Assembly (NCBI GenBank): GCA_028288905.1 | Contig: JAQGHJ010000360.1 | Coordinates: 1-7,949 of the forward strand | Source: Phycisphaerales bacterium | GTDB taxonomy: Bacteria > Planctomycetota > Phycisphaerae > Tepidisphaerales > Tepidisphaeraceae | Length of the DNA stretch: 7,949 nucleotides | Direction of reading: 5' to 3' | Shown here: positions 1 to 6,036 of the stretch, piece by piece | How positions within the stretch are numbered: the stretch's first letter is position 1 | Layout: each line of letters begins with the position of its first letter | Notes under the pieces: generated by a model | What the model saw: the letters and a program-made list of their open reading frames with translations, nothing else | Databases searched by the model: none | Told to the model about the DNA's origin: nothing | Translations under genes and position numbers: made by a program

Positions 1-171
1 CCGGGACAGCCCGCGGATAATGCGGGCCGTCAGCGACGCCGCCGCCGGCTCCGCCGCCTGCGCCGACCGCGGGGCGGTGGTCGACGCCGACGAGAACGCG
101 GCCGCCCCGCGGTCGGCGCAGAGCACCGTCGCCACGAGTAGGATCGCCAGAGCTTGTCGCGTGCGTCGCAT
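1..171 (-). CDS. Exported protein of unknown function, N-terminal part only
   Basis: An open frame of 57 codons runs leftward from an ATG whose first base is at 171 and leaves the window at base 1 without a stop. The translation begins with a short basic stretch (MRRTRQ), then a hydrophobic core (ALAILLVATVLC) and small residues (ADRGAAA), which is a convincing signal peptide. An Ala/Ser/Thr-rich linker follows, and then the start of a folded part reading SLTARIIRGLSR. The Leu-Cys-Ala near residues 17-19 could also be read as a loose lipobox. No Shine-Dalgarno sequence precedes the ATG, as for most starts here. The gene is divergent from the 731-residue protein gene. The linker is encoded by a perfect inverted repeat (separate entry). 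Only the export signal is visible, so no function is assigned; the signal peptide is fairly sure. Confidence 0.6.
   Translation of the reverse strand, partial: MRRTRQALAILLVATVLCADRGAAAFSSASTTAPRSAQAAEPAAASLTARIIRGLSR
58..121. repeat. Perfect 20-bp inverted repeat with 24-nt spacer
   Basis: Bases 58-77 are the exact reverse complement of bases 102-121, separated by a 24-nt spacer (78-101). Pairing stops at 57/122 and at 78/101. It lies wholly inside the coding region of the leftward exported protein, where the arms encode residues of the signal-peptide end and the Ala/Ser linker. In the mRNA it would form a very strong GC-rich hairpin about 50-115 nt downstream of the start codon. Confidence 0.85.
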
Positions 172-197
172 GGAGAAGGGGTGACCGATACCGGTGA

Positions 198-220
198 CCA
201 ACAATAGGACGTTGGATTGT
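198..220. promoter_or_regulatory. Possible operator: interleaved short palindromes in the divergent intergenic region
   Basis: CCAAC (198-202) pairs with GTTGG (211-215), and ACAAT (201-205) pairs with ATTGT (216-220), so two short dyads interleave between the divergent genes. This is one of the few AT-containing stretches in the intergenic region, and its position suits a regulator of either gene. Five-base arms are weak evidence; a binding function is inferred only from position and symmetry. Confidence 0.2.
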
Positions 221-326
221 CCCAGCGGTTCGGTCGGCGTCAAGCAACAAACGGTCGGGGTAGAGGTGTGAGGCCCCACTTCCTGCCCCCGCGCCGACCC
301 CTCCTTCCCTTCGCACCGCCAAAACT

Positions 327-332
327 TACAAT
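327..332 (+). promoter_or_regulatory. Candidate -10 element for the 731-residue protein gene
   Basis: TACAAT, five of six matches to the housekeeping TATAAT, sits in an A-rich island (AAAACTTACAAT) in otherwise GC-rich DNA. It would start a transcript about 30 nt upstream of the ATG at 370. No good TTGACA-like -35 box is visible at the expected distance, so this is only a candidate. Confidence 0.3.
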
Positions 333-369
333 CCCCGCCGCCTCGCGATGCTCCTTCAGGGGATCCCCC

Positions 370-2565
370 ATGCGGCGTCCGACCCTCTTGCCCGCTCTGC
401 TGCTCGCCATCGGCGTCCTCAGCTGTGCGGCCACCGCCGCCTCGGCCAAGACCTTCCTCGACGTTCAGATCGGTTGGGGCGACAAGGTCCGGCTCGGGCG
501 GTGGAACCCGATCTTCGTCACGGCCTCGGACGACAAGACCCGTCAGGTCCGGGTCGAGGTCGAGGTTGCCCAGGGCGGGCCGACCGTGCTCCGGCTGCAC
601 CAGGACCTGACGATCGGGCCGGTGCCGACGACCGTCGCCCTCCACGCCCCGTGCCGGGTCGGGTACGGCGAGCGGCCGAGCGTCACCCTGCGGGACGGCA
701 ACACCGGCAAGACGCTCGCCCGCTGGCCGCCGGACGGGGCGCAGGTGTACCAATCGTTCGACACGGTGGTGCAGTCGCAGCACCACTTCATCGGCGTGTG
801 CGGCCCGAACGACCGGCTCGACCGGATGGTCACCGCCTCCGGCATCGCGGCCGAGCACGGCGGGCTGCCGATCGACCGGCTGCCCGACGCGGTCGTCGGG
901 TACGACGCGCTGGACCTGCTCGTCCTCCGCCGGGCCGACCTGAACCGGATCGACCCCGACCGCCAGCGGGCGGTCGCCGACTGGGTGCGGGCCGGCGGGT
1001 GCCTGCTCGTCATCCCGCCGGACGTGCCGGTGCCGGCCGACGGGCCGCTGGCTGAGATCTTGCCGTGTCGGGTCGGTCAGCCGCGGGACTACCCGCTGAC
1101 GGCTGACCAGCGGAAGCGGTACGGGTTGGGCGAGCGGTACAAGGGGCTCCGCGGGTTCGCCCTGACGCCGGCCTCCGGGGCCGAACCGCTGCCGCTGCTG
1201 GCCGAGCCGAACGGCGAGACGGACGTTCTGGCGTACGGCCGGGACGTCGGGTTCGGGCGGGTCGTCGTCGCCCCCGTCGACGTCTCCGAACTCGACTTCA
1301 ACGATACCGAAGGCGGCAAGACACTGTTCAAGGCCCTGCTCGCCGGCACCGGGCTGATCGACGACGCCGACCCGAAGCAGAACCGGTCCTACTCCTACGG
1401 GCTCGACGCGGTCAGCCAACGGCAGGGGTCGGCGACCGGGCTGCTCGAGGACCATCTGGGGAACGTGCCGGGGGCCGGTCGCTTCGGGTTCTCTTACGTC
1501 GCATGGGTGGTGCTGGGGATGATGGTGCTGGTCGGGCCGGTCGACTGGTTCGTCCTCAAGCGGCTCGGACGGCAGCCGTGGACGTGGGTGACGACGGCCG
1601 GCTGGGTCGGGGCGGTGACGGTCGGGGCGCTGTACATCGGGCACGTGTTCAAGAGCGGGGACCTGCACTACCGGACGGTGAGCCTGATCGACCAGGCCGG
1701 CGGGCAGGTGGTGGCCCGGTCGACGCTGGCCGGCCTCTACTCGCCCCGGACGACGACGTACCACGTCGACGCCGCCCCGACCGGGGTCGGGGAGGACGGC
1801 AAGCCGGTGCCGACCCGGCAGCCGCCGTCCGGGTGGTGGGACCCGGCCGCGGCCGGCGAACAGTACTACCGGTCGAGCGGGCTGAAGGTGGACACGCTGT
1901 TCCACCAGACGCTCGACGGCAACCTGCCGGACGCGATGACGGTGAACGTGTGGAACCTACGGTTTTTGCGGGGCGAGACGTTCGTCCCCGGGGACCCCGT
2001 GATCCGGGCGGAACTCCGCCTCACCGGGGCGCCGGACGGCGACGCGACCCGGGTCGAGGGGACGGTGACGAACCTGTCCGGGCTGACCCTGACCGAGGTC
2101 CGGGTGCGGGTCGGTGACCGGTACGTGTCGGTCGCGGCGGCCGGTGCCGAGAGGCCCCACCCTATGACGTCGGGTGGGGCGCACCCGCGCATCTCCCCGT
2201 GGCCCGTGGCCGTGGACCGGCTGCCCGCCGGTGCGACGGTCGCGGTGAACGGGGCGCTCGTCGGCCCGAGCGTCGTGTCGGACGACGACCCGGCCGGACA
2301 CCCCACCCAGTTCCGCGGCGCGACCCCGCCGGCACCGACCGGGACGGTGTCCGAGCTTGCCCCCGAGCTGTCCGGCCGCCGAAGTGCCCGGGCGGACGAG
2401 GCGACCCGCTCCGGCCGGTACGCCCTCGTGTACGCGACGGTCGCCGATGCCAAGCCCGACGCCGTGCTACGGGAGCCCGGTGCGATCGAGCGGCACGAGG
2501 CGGTGGTGCGGGCCCTGGTGCCCGTCCGCGGCCCCGACACTCGACCGGTGGGGGATTCGAAGTAG
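370..2565 (+). CDS. Large exported membrane protein of unknown function, probable partner of the downstream ABC ATPase
   Basis: The protein has 731 residues when started at the ATG at 370. The frame stays open upstream to a TTG at 217, but the 370 start gives a clean signal peptide (residues 1-26, ending ATAASA before KTF), so it is preferred. After the signal comes a beta-rich extracytoplasmic region (about 27-140). A Rossmann/glutamine-amidotransferase-like segment follows, with a hydrophobic strand DLLVL (182-186) and WVRAGG (205-210). Two membrane helices lie at about 373-391 and 404-424, joined by GPVDWFVLKRLGR (from 389). The rest, to 731, looks like a beta-sandwich exported domain. I associate the GPVDxFxLKR loop after a GATase-like domain with large planctomycete proteins encoded next to ABC ATPases, comparable in layout to GldG-type auxiliary subunits; that is from memory. 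A hairpin-forming stretch apparently inserted at residues 595-604 is described separately. No catalytic residues are recognised. That the frame is real is very likely; its function is unknown. Confidence 0.85.
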   Translation: MRRPTLLPALLLAIGVLSCAATAASAKTFLDVQIGWGDKVRLGRWNPIFVTASDDKTRQVRVEVEVAQGGPTVLRLHQDLTIGPVPTTVALHAPCRVGYGERPSVTLRDGNTGKTLARWPPDGAQVYQSFDTVVQSQHHFIGVCGPNDRLDRMVTASGIAAEHGGLPIDRLPDAVVGYDALDLLVLRRADLNRIDPDRQRAVADWVRAGGCLLVIPPDVPVPADGPLAEILPCRVGQPRDYPLTADQRKRYGLGERYKGLRGFALTPASGAEPLPLLAEPNGETDVLAYGRDVGFGRVVVAPVDVSELDFNDTEGGKTLFKALLAGTGLIDDADPKQNRSYSYGLDAVSQRQGSATGLLEDHLGNVPGAGRFGFSYVAWVVLGMMVLVGPVDWFVLKRLGRQPWTWVTTAGWVGAVTVGALYIGHVFKSGDLHYRTVSLIDQAGGQVVARSTLAGLYSPRTTTYHVDAAPTGVGEDGKPVPTRQPPSGWWDPAAAGEQYYRSSGLKVDTLFHQTLDGNLPDAMTVNVWNLRFLRGETFVPGDPVIRAELRLTGAPDGDATRVEGTVTNLSGLTLTEVRVRVGDRYVSVAAAGAERPHPMTSGGAHPRISPWPVAVDRLPAGATVAVNGALVGPSVVSDDDPAGHPTQFRGATPPAPTGTVSELAPELSGRRSARADEATRSGRYALVYATVADAKPDAVLREPGAIERHEAVVRALVPVRGPDTRPVGDSK
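2154..2180. repeat. 9-bp perfect hairpin inside the 731-residue protein gene
   Basis: Bases 2154-2162 (GCCCCACCC) are the exact reverse complement of 2172-2180 (GGGTGGGGC), with a 9-nt loop (2163-2171). It encodes residues RPHPMTSGGA (595-604), an oddly Pro/His/Gly-rich patch between two ordinary beta-type stretches. It looks like a small palindromic element that landed in the coding region and kept the frame. The symmetry is seen directly; the insertion history is inferred. Confidence 0.6.
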
Positions 2566-2566
2566 G

Positions 2567-2598
2567 GTCCGCCTTGGCGGACGCGAAGCGTCGGGACC
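2567..2598 (+). terminator. Hairpin directly after the stop codon, possible terminator or repeat
   Basis: Starting one base after the TAG stop (2563-2565), GTCCGCC (2567-2573) pairs exactly with GGCGGAC (2576-2582). A competing stem pairs GACGC (2580-2584) with GCGTC (2588-2592), and GGTCC (2566-2570) can pair with GGACC (2594-2598). The position suits transcript end formation or 3' protection. There is no following T-run, so it is not a classical intrinsic terminator. It may equally be a dispersed genomic repeat unit. Confidence 0.4.
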
Positions 2599-2658
2599 GT
2601 CGGAGATTCGTCGGGAGCGGTAGACACCGGACTCGCACGGCCGCCCCGGACGCCATGC

Positions 2659-2706
2659 CGGGCTCCCCCCTCTCCCCGCCGGGAGAGGGCAGGGGTGAGG
2701 GTGAAC
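2659..2706 (+). repeat. REP-like palindromic element, copy 1
   Basis: A 48-nt element with a CCCTCTCCC / GGGAGAGGG core hairpin and a GGGGTGAGGGTG tail. It matches the reverse complement of 2877-2923 at all but a few positions: the loop (CCCCGCCGGG against CCCTTCGGG) and two tail bases. This CTCACCCCCGCCCTCTCCC-type palindrome is a familiar dispersed repeat in bacterial genomes and produces false peptides such as LSRRERGE. No transposase is nearby. Confidence 0.8.
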
Positions 2707-2876
2707 GACGGAGCGGTTGGTGCTCGCGCCACCTTCGCGACCAAAGGGGTTGTTCCGCCGACCGGACCTCCTCCCACACCGGAGGCAGAGCGTGCGTGAG
2801 CCCGCGGCCGCCCCGGATGACGTTGCGTTCGAGATCGCCGCGAGAAGGGACAAGCGGCCACGCCGGCCCGCTTGTG

Positions 2877-2923
2877 GTCCACCCTCACCCCCGCCCTCTC
2901 CCGAAGGGAGAGGGGGGAGCCCG
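2877..2923 (-). repeat. REP-like palindromic element, copy 2 (inverted relative to copy 1)
   Basis: A 47-nt element whose reverse complement matches copy 1 (2659-2706) almost base for base, with its own CCCTCTCCC / GGGAGAGGG core hairpin around a TTCG-type loop (GAA on the plus strand). It starts 170 nt after copy 1 ends. The two copies in opposite orientation form a long composite inverted repeat just upstream of the ATPase gene. The frame entering the ATPase gene from 2872 is an artefact of this repeat. Confidence 0.8.
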
Positions 2924-3000
2924 AGCGGGCGTTCGCGGCAGCCCCTTCGGAAGATTCGCGTTTAGGCGTCCCAGTCACCGGCGACGAGGCCCACCCACCC

Positions 3001-4098
3001 ATGCAGCCCGAAACCCTCCCGCCCCCGGTCGAAGCTCCGCCAACCGTCGCCCCGCCGCCGGCCGCCGCCGCCGCGCCGTCCGTTGCGACGGCCGCGACTC
3101 CCGCCCCGCCGATCGGCTACGTCGCCCCCCGGCCCGCCGCCATCTACACGAAGGACCTGACGAAGCGGTACGGTGGGCTCGTCGCCCTCGACCACCTCTG
3201 CCTGGAGCTCGACCCCGGCGACGTGTTCGGGTTCATCGGGCCCAACGGGGCAGGCAAGAGCACGACCATGAAGATCCTGGCCGGGCTGCTGGAGCCGAGC
3301 GGTGGCGAAGCGGTCGTGATGGGCAAGCCGGTCGGCGGCAACGGCGACTTCGTCCGCCGGCAGATCGGGTACATGCCCGACTTCATCGGCGTGTACGAGG
3401 ACCTGAAGGTCAGCGAGTACCTCGAGTTCTTCGCCAGCGCCTACGCCCTGCCCCGCAAGCAGCGGAAGGCGACGGTCGAGCAGGTGCTGGAGCTGACCGA
3501 CCTGGCGTACAAGCGGGACGCGCTCGTCGACTCCCTGAGCCGGGGCATGACCCAGCGGCTGAGCCTCGCCCGGGTGCTGATCCACGACCCGCCGGTGCTG
3601 CTGCTGGACGAGCCGGCCAGCGGGCTGGACCCGCGGGCCCGGATCGAGATCCGCGAGCTGCTCAAGGAGCTCCAGCGGCTCGGCAAGACGATCCTGATCA
3701 GCTCGCACATCCTGTCCGAACTCGGCGAGTTCTGTAACAAGCTCGGGATCATCGAGCGGGGCAAGATGATCGTGCAGGGCACGGTCGAGGAGCTCGTCGC
3801 CCGGGCCCGGGCGCACCCGGTGATCGCCGTGGCCGTCGTCGGCGACGCGGCCAGGGCGGTCGGCGTGCTCAAGGCCGACCCCCGGGTGGACAAGGTCGAC
3901 CTCGCCCCGCCCGTCCCCGGCAGCCCGGCCGCCCCCGGCGTCGCGACGCTGGCCGTCACGCTTTACGACCCGGACCAGCACCACGGGTTCCTGGCCGAGC
4001 GGCTCGTCGCGGCCGGCGTTTCGATCGACGGCATCCACCCCGAGAAGCTCCGGCTCGAGGACGTGTTCCTCCGCCTCACCAAGGGGCTGGTGCAGTAA
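3001..4098 (+). CDS. ABC transporter ATP-binding protein (ABC-2/CcmA type)
   Basis: A 365-residue ATPase that powers transport by hydrolysing ATP on the cytoplasmic face of a membrane partner. All hallmark motifs are present: Walker A GPNGAGKST (80-88), Q-loop Gln121, signature LSRGM (179-183), Walker B VLLLDE (199-204, catalytic Glu204), D-loop SGLD (207-210) and the switch His236. The IYTKDLTKRYGG start of the domain (from 48) and the C-terminal LEDVFLRLTKG (from 352) are typical of ABC-2-type exporters. The C-terminal 100 residues form the accessory domain common in this group. The start at 3001 excludes repeat-derived sequence upstream. Residues 1-47 are a Pro/Ala-rich tail unusual for this family, probably a disordered linker. 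No permease gene lies beside it; the upstream 731-residue membrane protein is the only candidate partner here. The substrate is unknown. Confidence 0.95.
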   Translation: MQPETLPPPVEAPPTVAPPPAAAAAPSVATAATPAPPIGYVAPRPAAIYTKDLTKRYGGLVALDHLCLELDPGDVFGFIGPNGAGKSTTMKILAGLLEPSGGEAVVMGKPVGGNGDFVRRQIGYMPDFIGVYEDLKVSEYLEFFASAYALPRKQRKATVEQVLELTDLAYKRDALVDSLSRGMTQRLSLARVLIHDPPVLLLDEPASGLDPRARIEIRELLKELQRLGKTILISSHILSELGEFCNKLGIIERGKMIVQGTVEELVARARAHPVIAVAVVGDAARAVGVLKADPRVDKVDLAPPVPGSPAAPGVATLAVTLYDPDQHHGFLAERLVAAGVSIDGIHPEKLRLEDVFLRLTKGLVQ

Positions 4099-4265
4099 CG
4101 CCAATGGCGCTCGCAACCCGTTCCCGCCCAGACCCTTCGCCCGACCACATCCGGGCCTCGCCCCGGTGCGTAATCCCAGGCGAAGCCGCCCGTCCCGGAG
4201 CCCGGGTGGACGCCGTTTCCAATCTCGTGCGGGACGCCCTCGCCGGATAACATGCCGGCCGACGC

Positions 4266-4910
4266 GTGGGAAACCAGTCCGCCCCCAACGATTCGCCCGT
4301 CCCGCCGATCGACGACCCACTCGTCGACGTCCGGCTCATGCGCGCCGTGGCGGACGGCGACCGGGCGGCGTTGGCCAGCCTGTACGACCGGTACGCGGCC
4401 CGGCTGATGGGGCTGCTCGTCCGCATGCTCGGGGACCGGTCCGACGCAGAGGAGACGCTGGCCGAGCTGTTCTTCGAGGTGTGGGACAGGGCCGACCGGT
4501 ACGACCCGTCCCGCGGGTGCGCCGCGACTTACCTGATGACGTTGGCCCGCAGCCGGGCGATCGACCGACGCCGGCGGCGGGCGGCGAGGCCGGACCAAGA
4601 CCCGACCCGGACGGTCTCGGCCGATGCTGCCGACGCCGACCGCGCCGCGGCCGGGTCCCCGTCCGGCGCACCCGCCGCCACCCCGCTCGCCGGCGTGCTG
4701 TTCGACGAGCAGGCGACCGTCGTCCGGTCCGCCCTCGCCGCCCTGGAAAACCCGCAGCGGCAGGCGATCGAGCTGTCGTTCTTCGACGGGCTGACTCACA
4801 GCGAGATCGCCGCCAAGCTCCAACGGCCGCTCGGGACGGTCAAAACGTGGATCCGCCAAGGGCTCGGGCGGCTCCGGGACAGCCTACGGAAGTACGAGAG
4901 CCAGACGTGA
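4266..4910 (+). CDS. ECF-type RNA polymerase sigma factor (SigK-like)
   Basis: A 214-residue extracytoplasmic-function sigma factor that directs RNA polymerase to a small set of promoters. Region 2 spans about 34-104 (ALASLYDRYAARLMGLLVRM, then AEETLAELFFEVWDRADRYD and the promoter-melting part TYLMTLARSRAIDRRRRR). A variable Ala/Asp/Pro-rich linker (105-153) follows, then region 4 (154-207) with its helix-turn-helix THSEIAAKLQRPLGTVKTWI (177-196). It has no region 3, as expected for the class. An in-frame TAA at 4248 limits the start to the GTG at 4266 or the ATG at 4338; GTG keeps the usual lead-in DVRLMRAVADGD. The RskA-like anti-sigma gene begins 69 bp downstream, which supports a SigK/RskA-type pair that is probably co-transcribed. 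No autoregulatory promoter could be recognised upstream. Confidence 0.93.
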   Translation: MGNQSAPNDSPVPPIDDPLVDVRLMRAVADGDRAALASLYDRYAARLMGLLVRMLGDRSDAEETLAELFFEVWDRADRYDPSRGCAATYLMTLARSRAIDRRRRRAARPDQDPTRTVSADAADADRAAAGSPSGAPAATPLAGVLFDEQATVVRSALAALENPQRQAIELSFFDGLTHSEIAAKLQRPLGTVKTWIRQGLGRLRDSLRKYESQT

Positions 4911-4979
4911 CCGAGGTGAGCCGCCGAGCCGAGACGGACGCACAGGAGACCCCGACCCGACCGAACTGTTGACCGACCG

Positions 4980-5843
4980 ATGTCGCACCAGGACGCCCTC
5001 AACCTCATGATCGCCTACGCGGCCGGGACCCTGGAGGGCCCGGAGCAAGAGGCGGTCCGCGCCCGGCTGGCCGCCGGCGACCCGGTGCTCACCGGGATGC
5101 TCGCCGAGGCGGAGCTGGTGCTCGCGCGGCTGGCGGGGACGTGCGCCCCGGTGGAGCCATCGCCGGGGCTGCGCCAGTGGGTGCTCGACGGACTGCCCGA
5201 CCGCGCCGCCGGCGGGTCGGCCGCCCGGCGGGCGATTCGGCTGACGTCTGATGAAAACACAGCCTCCGCCGGCGTTCGCTCGGCCGGTGCCGCCGCCCAG
5301 CCGTCCCACTGGTACCCGAGGCTGGCCGCCGCGGCGGCGGTCGCGCTGGTGGTCGTGGCCGGGCTGGCGTACGTCGCGGTCCAGAGCCGCCAAGCCCGGC
5401 TCGACCGCCTCACGGCCGAGTACCGCGACCGTAACGCCCAGCTCTCGGCCGACCTACAAGACCGCGAGGCCCGGCTCCGCGAGGTCGATGAAGTCGTCGG
5501 GTCAAGCGCCTCGAAGCTGTCGGTGCTGAGCCCGGCGGTCGGCGGCGGGACGAAGACGTACGGCCGGGTGTTCGTCGACCCGGCCGGCGCGCGGGTGCGG
5601 GTGTTCGTCTACGACCTCGTCGCGCCGCCGCCGGGCAAGGTGTACCAGCTCTGGCTCATGCCCGAGGGCGGTGGGGCCCCAGTCCCCGCCCCGACATTCA
5701 CCGTCGACGCGAACGGCCGGGCCGTCGTCGACGCCGTCATCCCCCCCGGCCTCACCGCCGTCGCCGGTGCCGCCGTCAGCGAGGAGCCGCCCGGCGGGAG
5801 CACGAAGCCGACGACCGTTCGGCTCGTGCCGAAGGCGCTGTGA
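4980..5843 (+). CDS. RskA-like membrane anti-sigma factor
   Basis: A 287-residue single-pass membrane protein expected to bind and silence the sigma factor encoded just upstream. The cytoplasmic N-terminus (1-75; NLMIAYAAGTLEGPEQEAVRARL at 8-30) is a short helical anti-sigma domain. It has no HxxxCxxC zinc motif; the only cysteine is Cys55. A low-complexity linker leads to one membrane helix (115-134), followed by a charged coiled-coil-like stretch (136-172). The C-terminal extracytoplasmic domain (194-287) carries the hallmarks of the anti-sigma-K C-terminal family: GRVFVDP, YQLWLMPEG (222-230) and GGSTKPT (272-278). In the known pathway the outer domain leads to stepwise proteolysis that frees the sigma factor; that this protein does so is inferred from family. 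The start is the first in-frame ATG, with no clear ribosome binding site. Confidence 0.92.
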   Translation: MSHQDALNLMIAYAAGTLEGPEQEAVRARLAAGDPVLTGMLAEAELVLARLAGTCAPVEPSPGLRQWVLDGLPDRAAGGSAARRAIRLTSDENTASAGVRSAGAAAQPSHWYPRLAAAAAVALVVVAGLAYVAVQSRQARLDRLTAEYRDRNAQLSADLQDREARLREVDEVVGSSASKLSVLSPAVGGGTKTYGRVFVDPAGARVRVFVYDLVAPPPGKVYQLWLMPEGGGAPVPAPTFTVDANGRAVVDAVIPPGLTAVAGAAVSEEPPGGSTKPTTVRLVPKAL

Positions 5844-5883
5844 GGGAGGCAAGGATCGAAGGTCAGCCGAGCCTAGGCCCTCC

Positions 5884-5911
5884 GGAGCCCCGAAGGGGCG
5901 GAAGCACCATA
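5884..5911 (+). repeat. Palindromic repeat GGAGCCCCGAAGGGGCG, copy A
   Basis: GGAGCCCCGAAGGGGCG (5884-5900) contains a CCCC-GAA-GGGG mini-hairpin. Its extension through 5911 matches copy B (5977-6004) with only three differences in 28 bases, so the repeat unit is longer than the hairpin. It lies 40 nt after the anti-sigma stop and may also serve as a 3' transcript end. Confidence 0.75.
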
Positions 5912-5957
5912 GCCCAGGGTGACCGACCGGCCGCAGGCCGGGAGGGAACCCTGGGTT
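5911..5957. repeat. Compound palindrome with symmetric internal loop
   Basis: The outer arms AGCCCAGGGT (5911-5920) and ACCCTGGGTT (5948-5957) pair at nine of ten positions, or ten with a G-T pair. The inner arms CCGGCC (5927-5932) and GGCCGG (5936-5941) pair exactly around a 3-nt loop. The 6-nt strands between (5921-5926 and 5942-5947) form a symmetric internal loop. The design looks like a dispersed structured repeat rather than chance. Confidence 0.65.
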
Positions 5958-5976
5958 TCGGCGTGAGATGAAGTCA

Positions 5977-6004
5977 GGAGCCCCGAAGGGGCGAAAGAAC
6001 CATT
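5977..6004 (+). repeat. Palindromic repeat, copy B (direct)
   Basis: The same 17-base core as copy A (5977-5993), in the same orientation 93 bp further on, with the following bases also conserved (GAAAGAACCATTG against GGAAGCACCATAG). It lies between the compound palindrome and the inverted copy C. Confidence 0.75.
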
Positions 6005-6036
6005 GGGTCGGGTTGCTCGAGGCCCGCCGGGTCCTC

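Larger units (their letters stand above)
2566..3000. other. 435-bp non-coding region filled with palindromic elements
   Basis: No credible gene is visible between the stop codon at 2565 and the ATPase start at 3001. Frames that cross it in either direction read through the palindromic repeats and give the familiar spurious peptides of the type LTPALSRRERGE and SPLPSPGGERGE. The stretch holds a hairpin at its left end (2567-2598) and two inverted copies of a 47-48 bp element (2659-2706 and 2877-2923). I see no recognisable content in the 170 bases between the copies. A promoter for the ATPase gene may lie here, but none stands out. Confidence 0.7.

Noticed and set aside
1866..3002. Long leftward open frame (378 codons) over the end of the 731-residue protein gene and the repeat region
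   Set aside because: It is antisense to a well-supported gene, reads through both REP-like elements (giving SPLSLRERAGVRV and FTLTPALSRRGEGG type peptides) and has a composition typical of high-GC shadow frames.
2199..3737. Rightward frame of 512 codons spanning the repeat region and the ATPase gene
   Set aside because: It is out of frame with both real genes and strongly Arg/Pro/Gly-rich; it exists only because stop codons are rare at this GC content.
4151..4206. Short hairpins (CCGGG/CCCGG and CCCGG/CCGGG) between the ATPase and sigma genes as terminators
   Set aside because: The stems are 5 bp with no T-run; such pairings are expected by chance at this GC content.
2962..4320. Leftward open frame of 452 codons opposite the ABC ATPase
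   Set aside because: The plus strand shows all ABC motifs in order. The antisense frame is Arg/Gly/Asp/His-rich with no recognisable domain, an effect of third-position GC bias.
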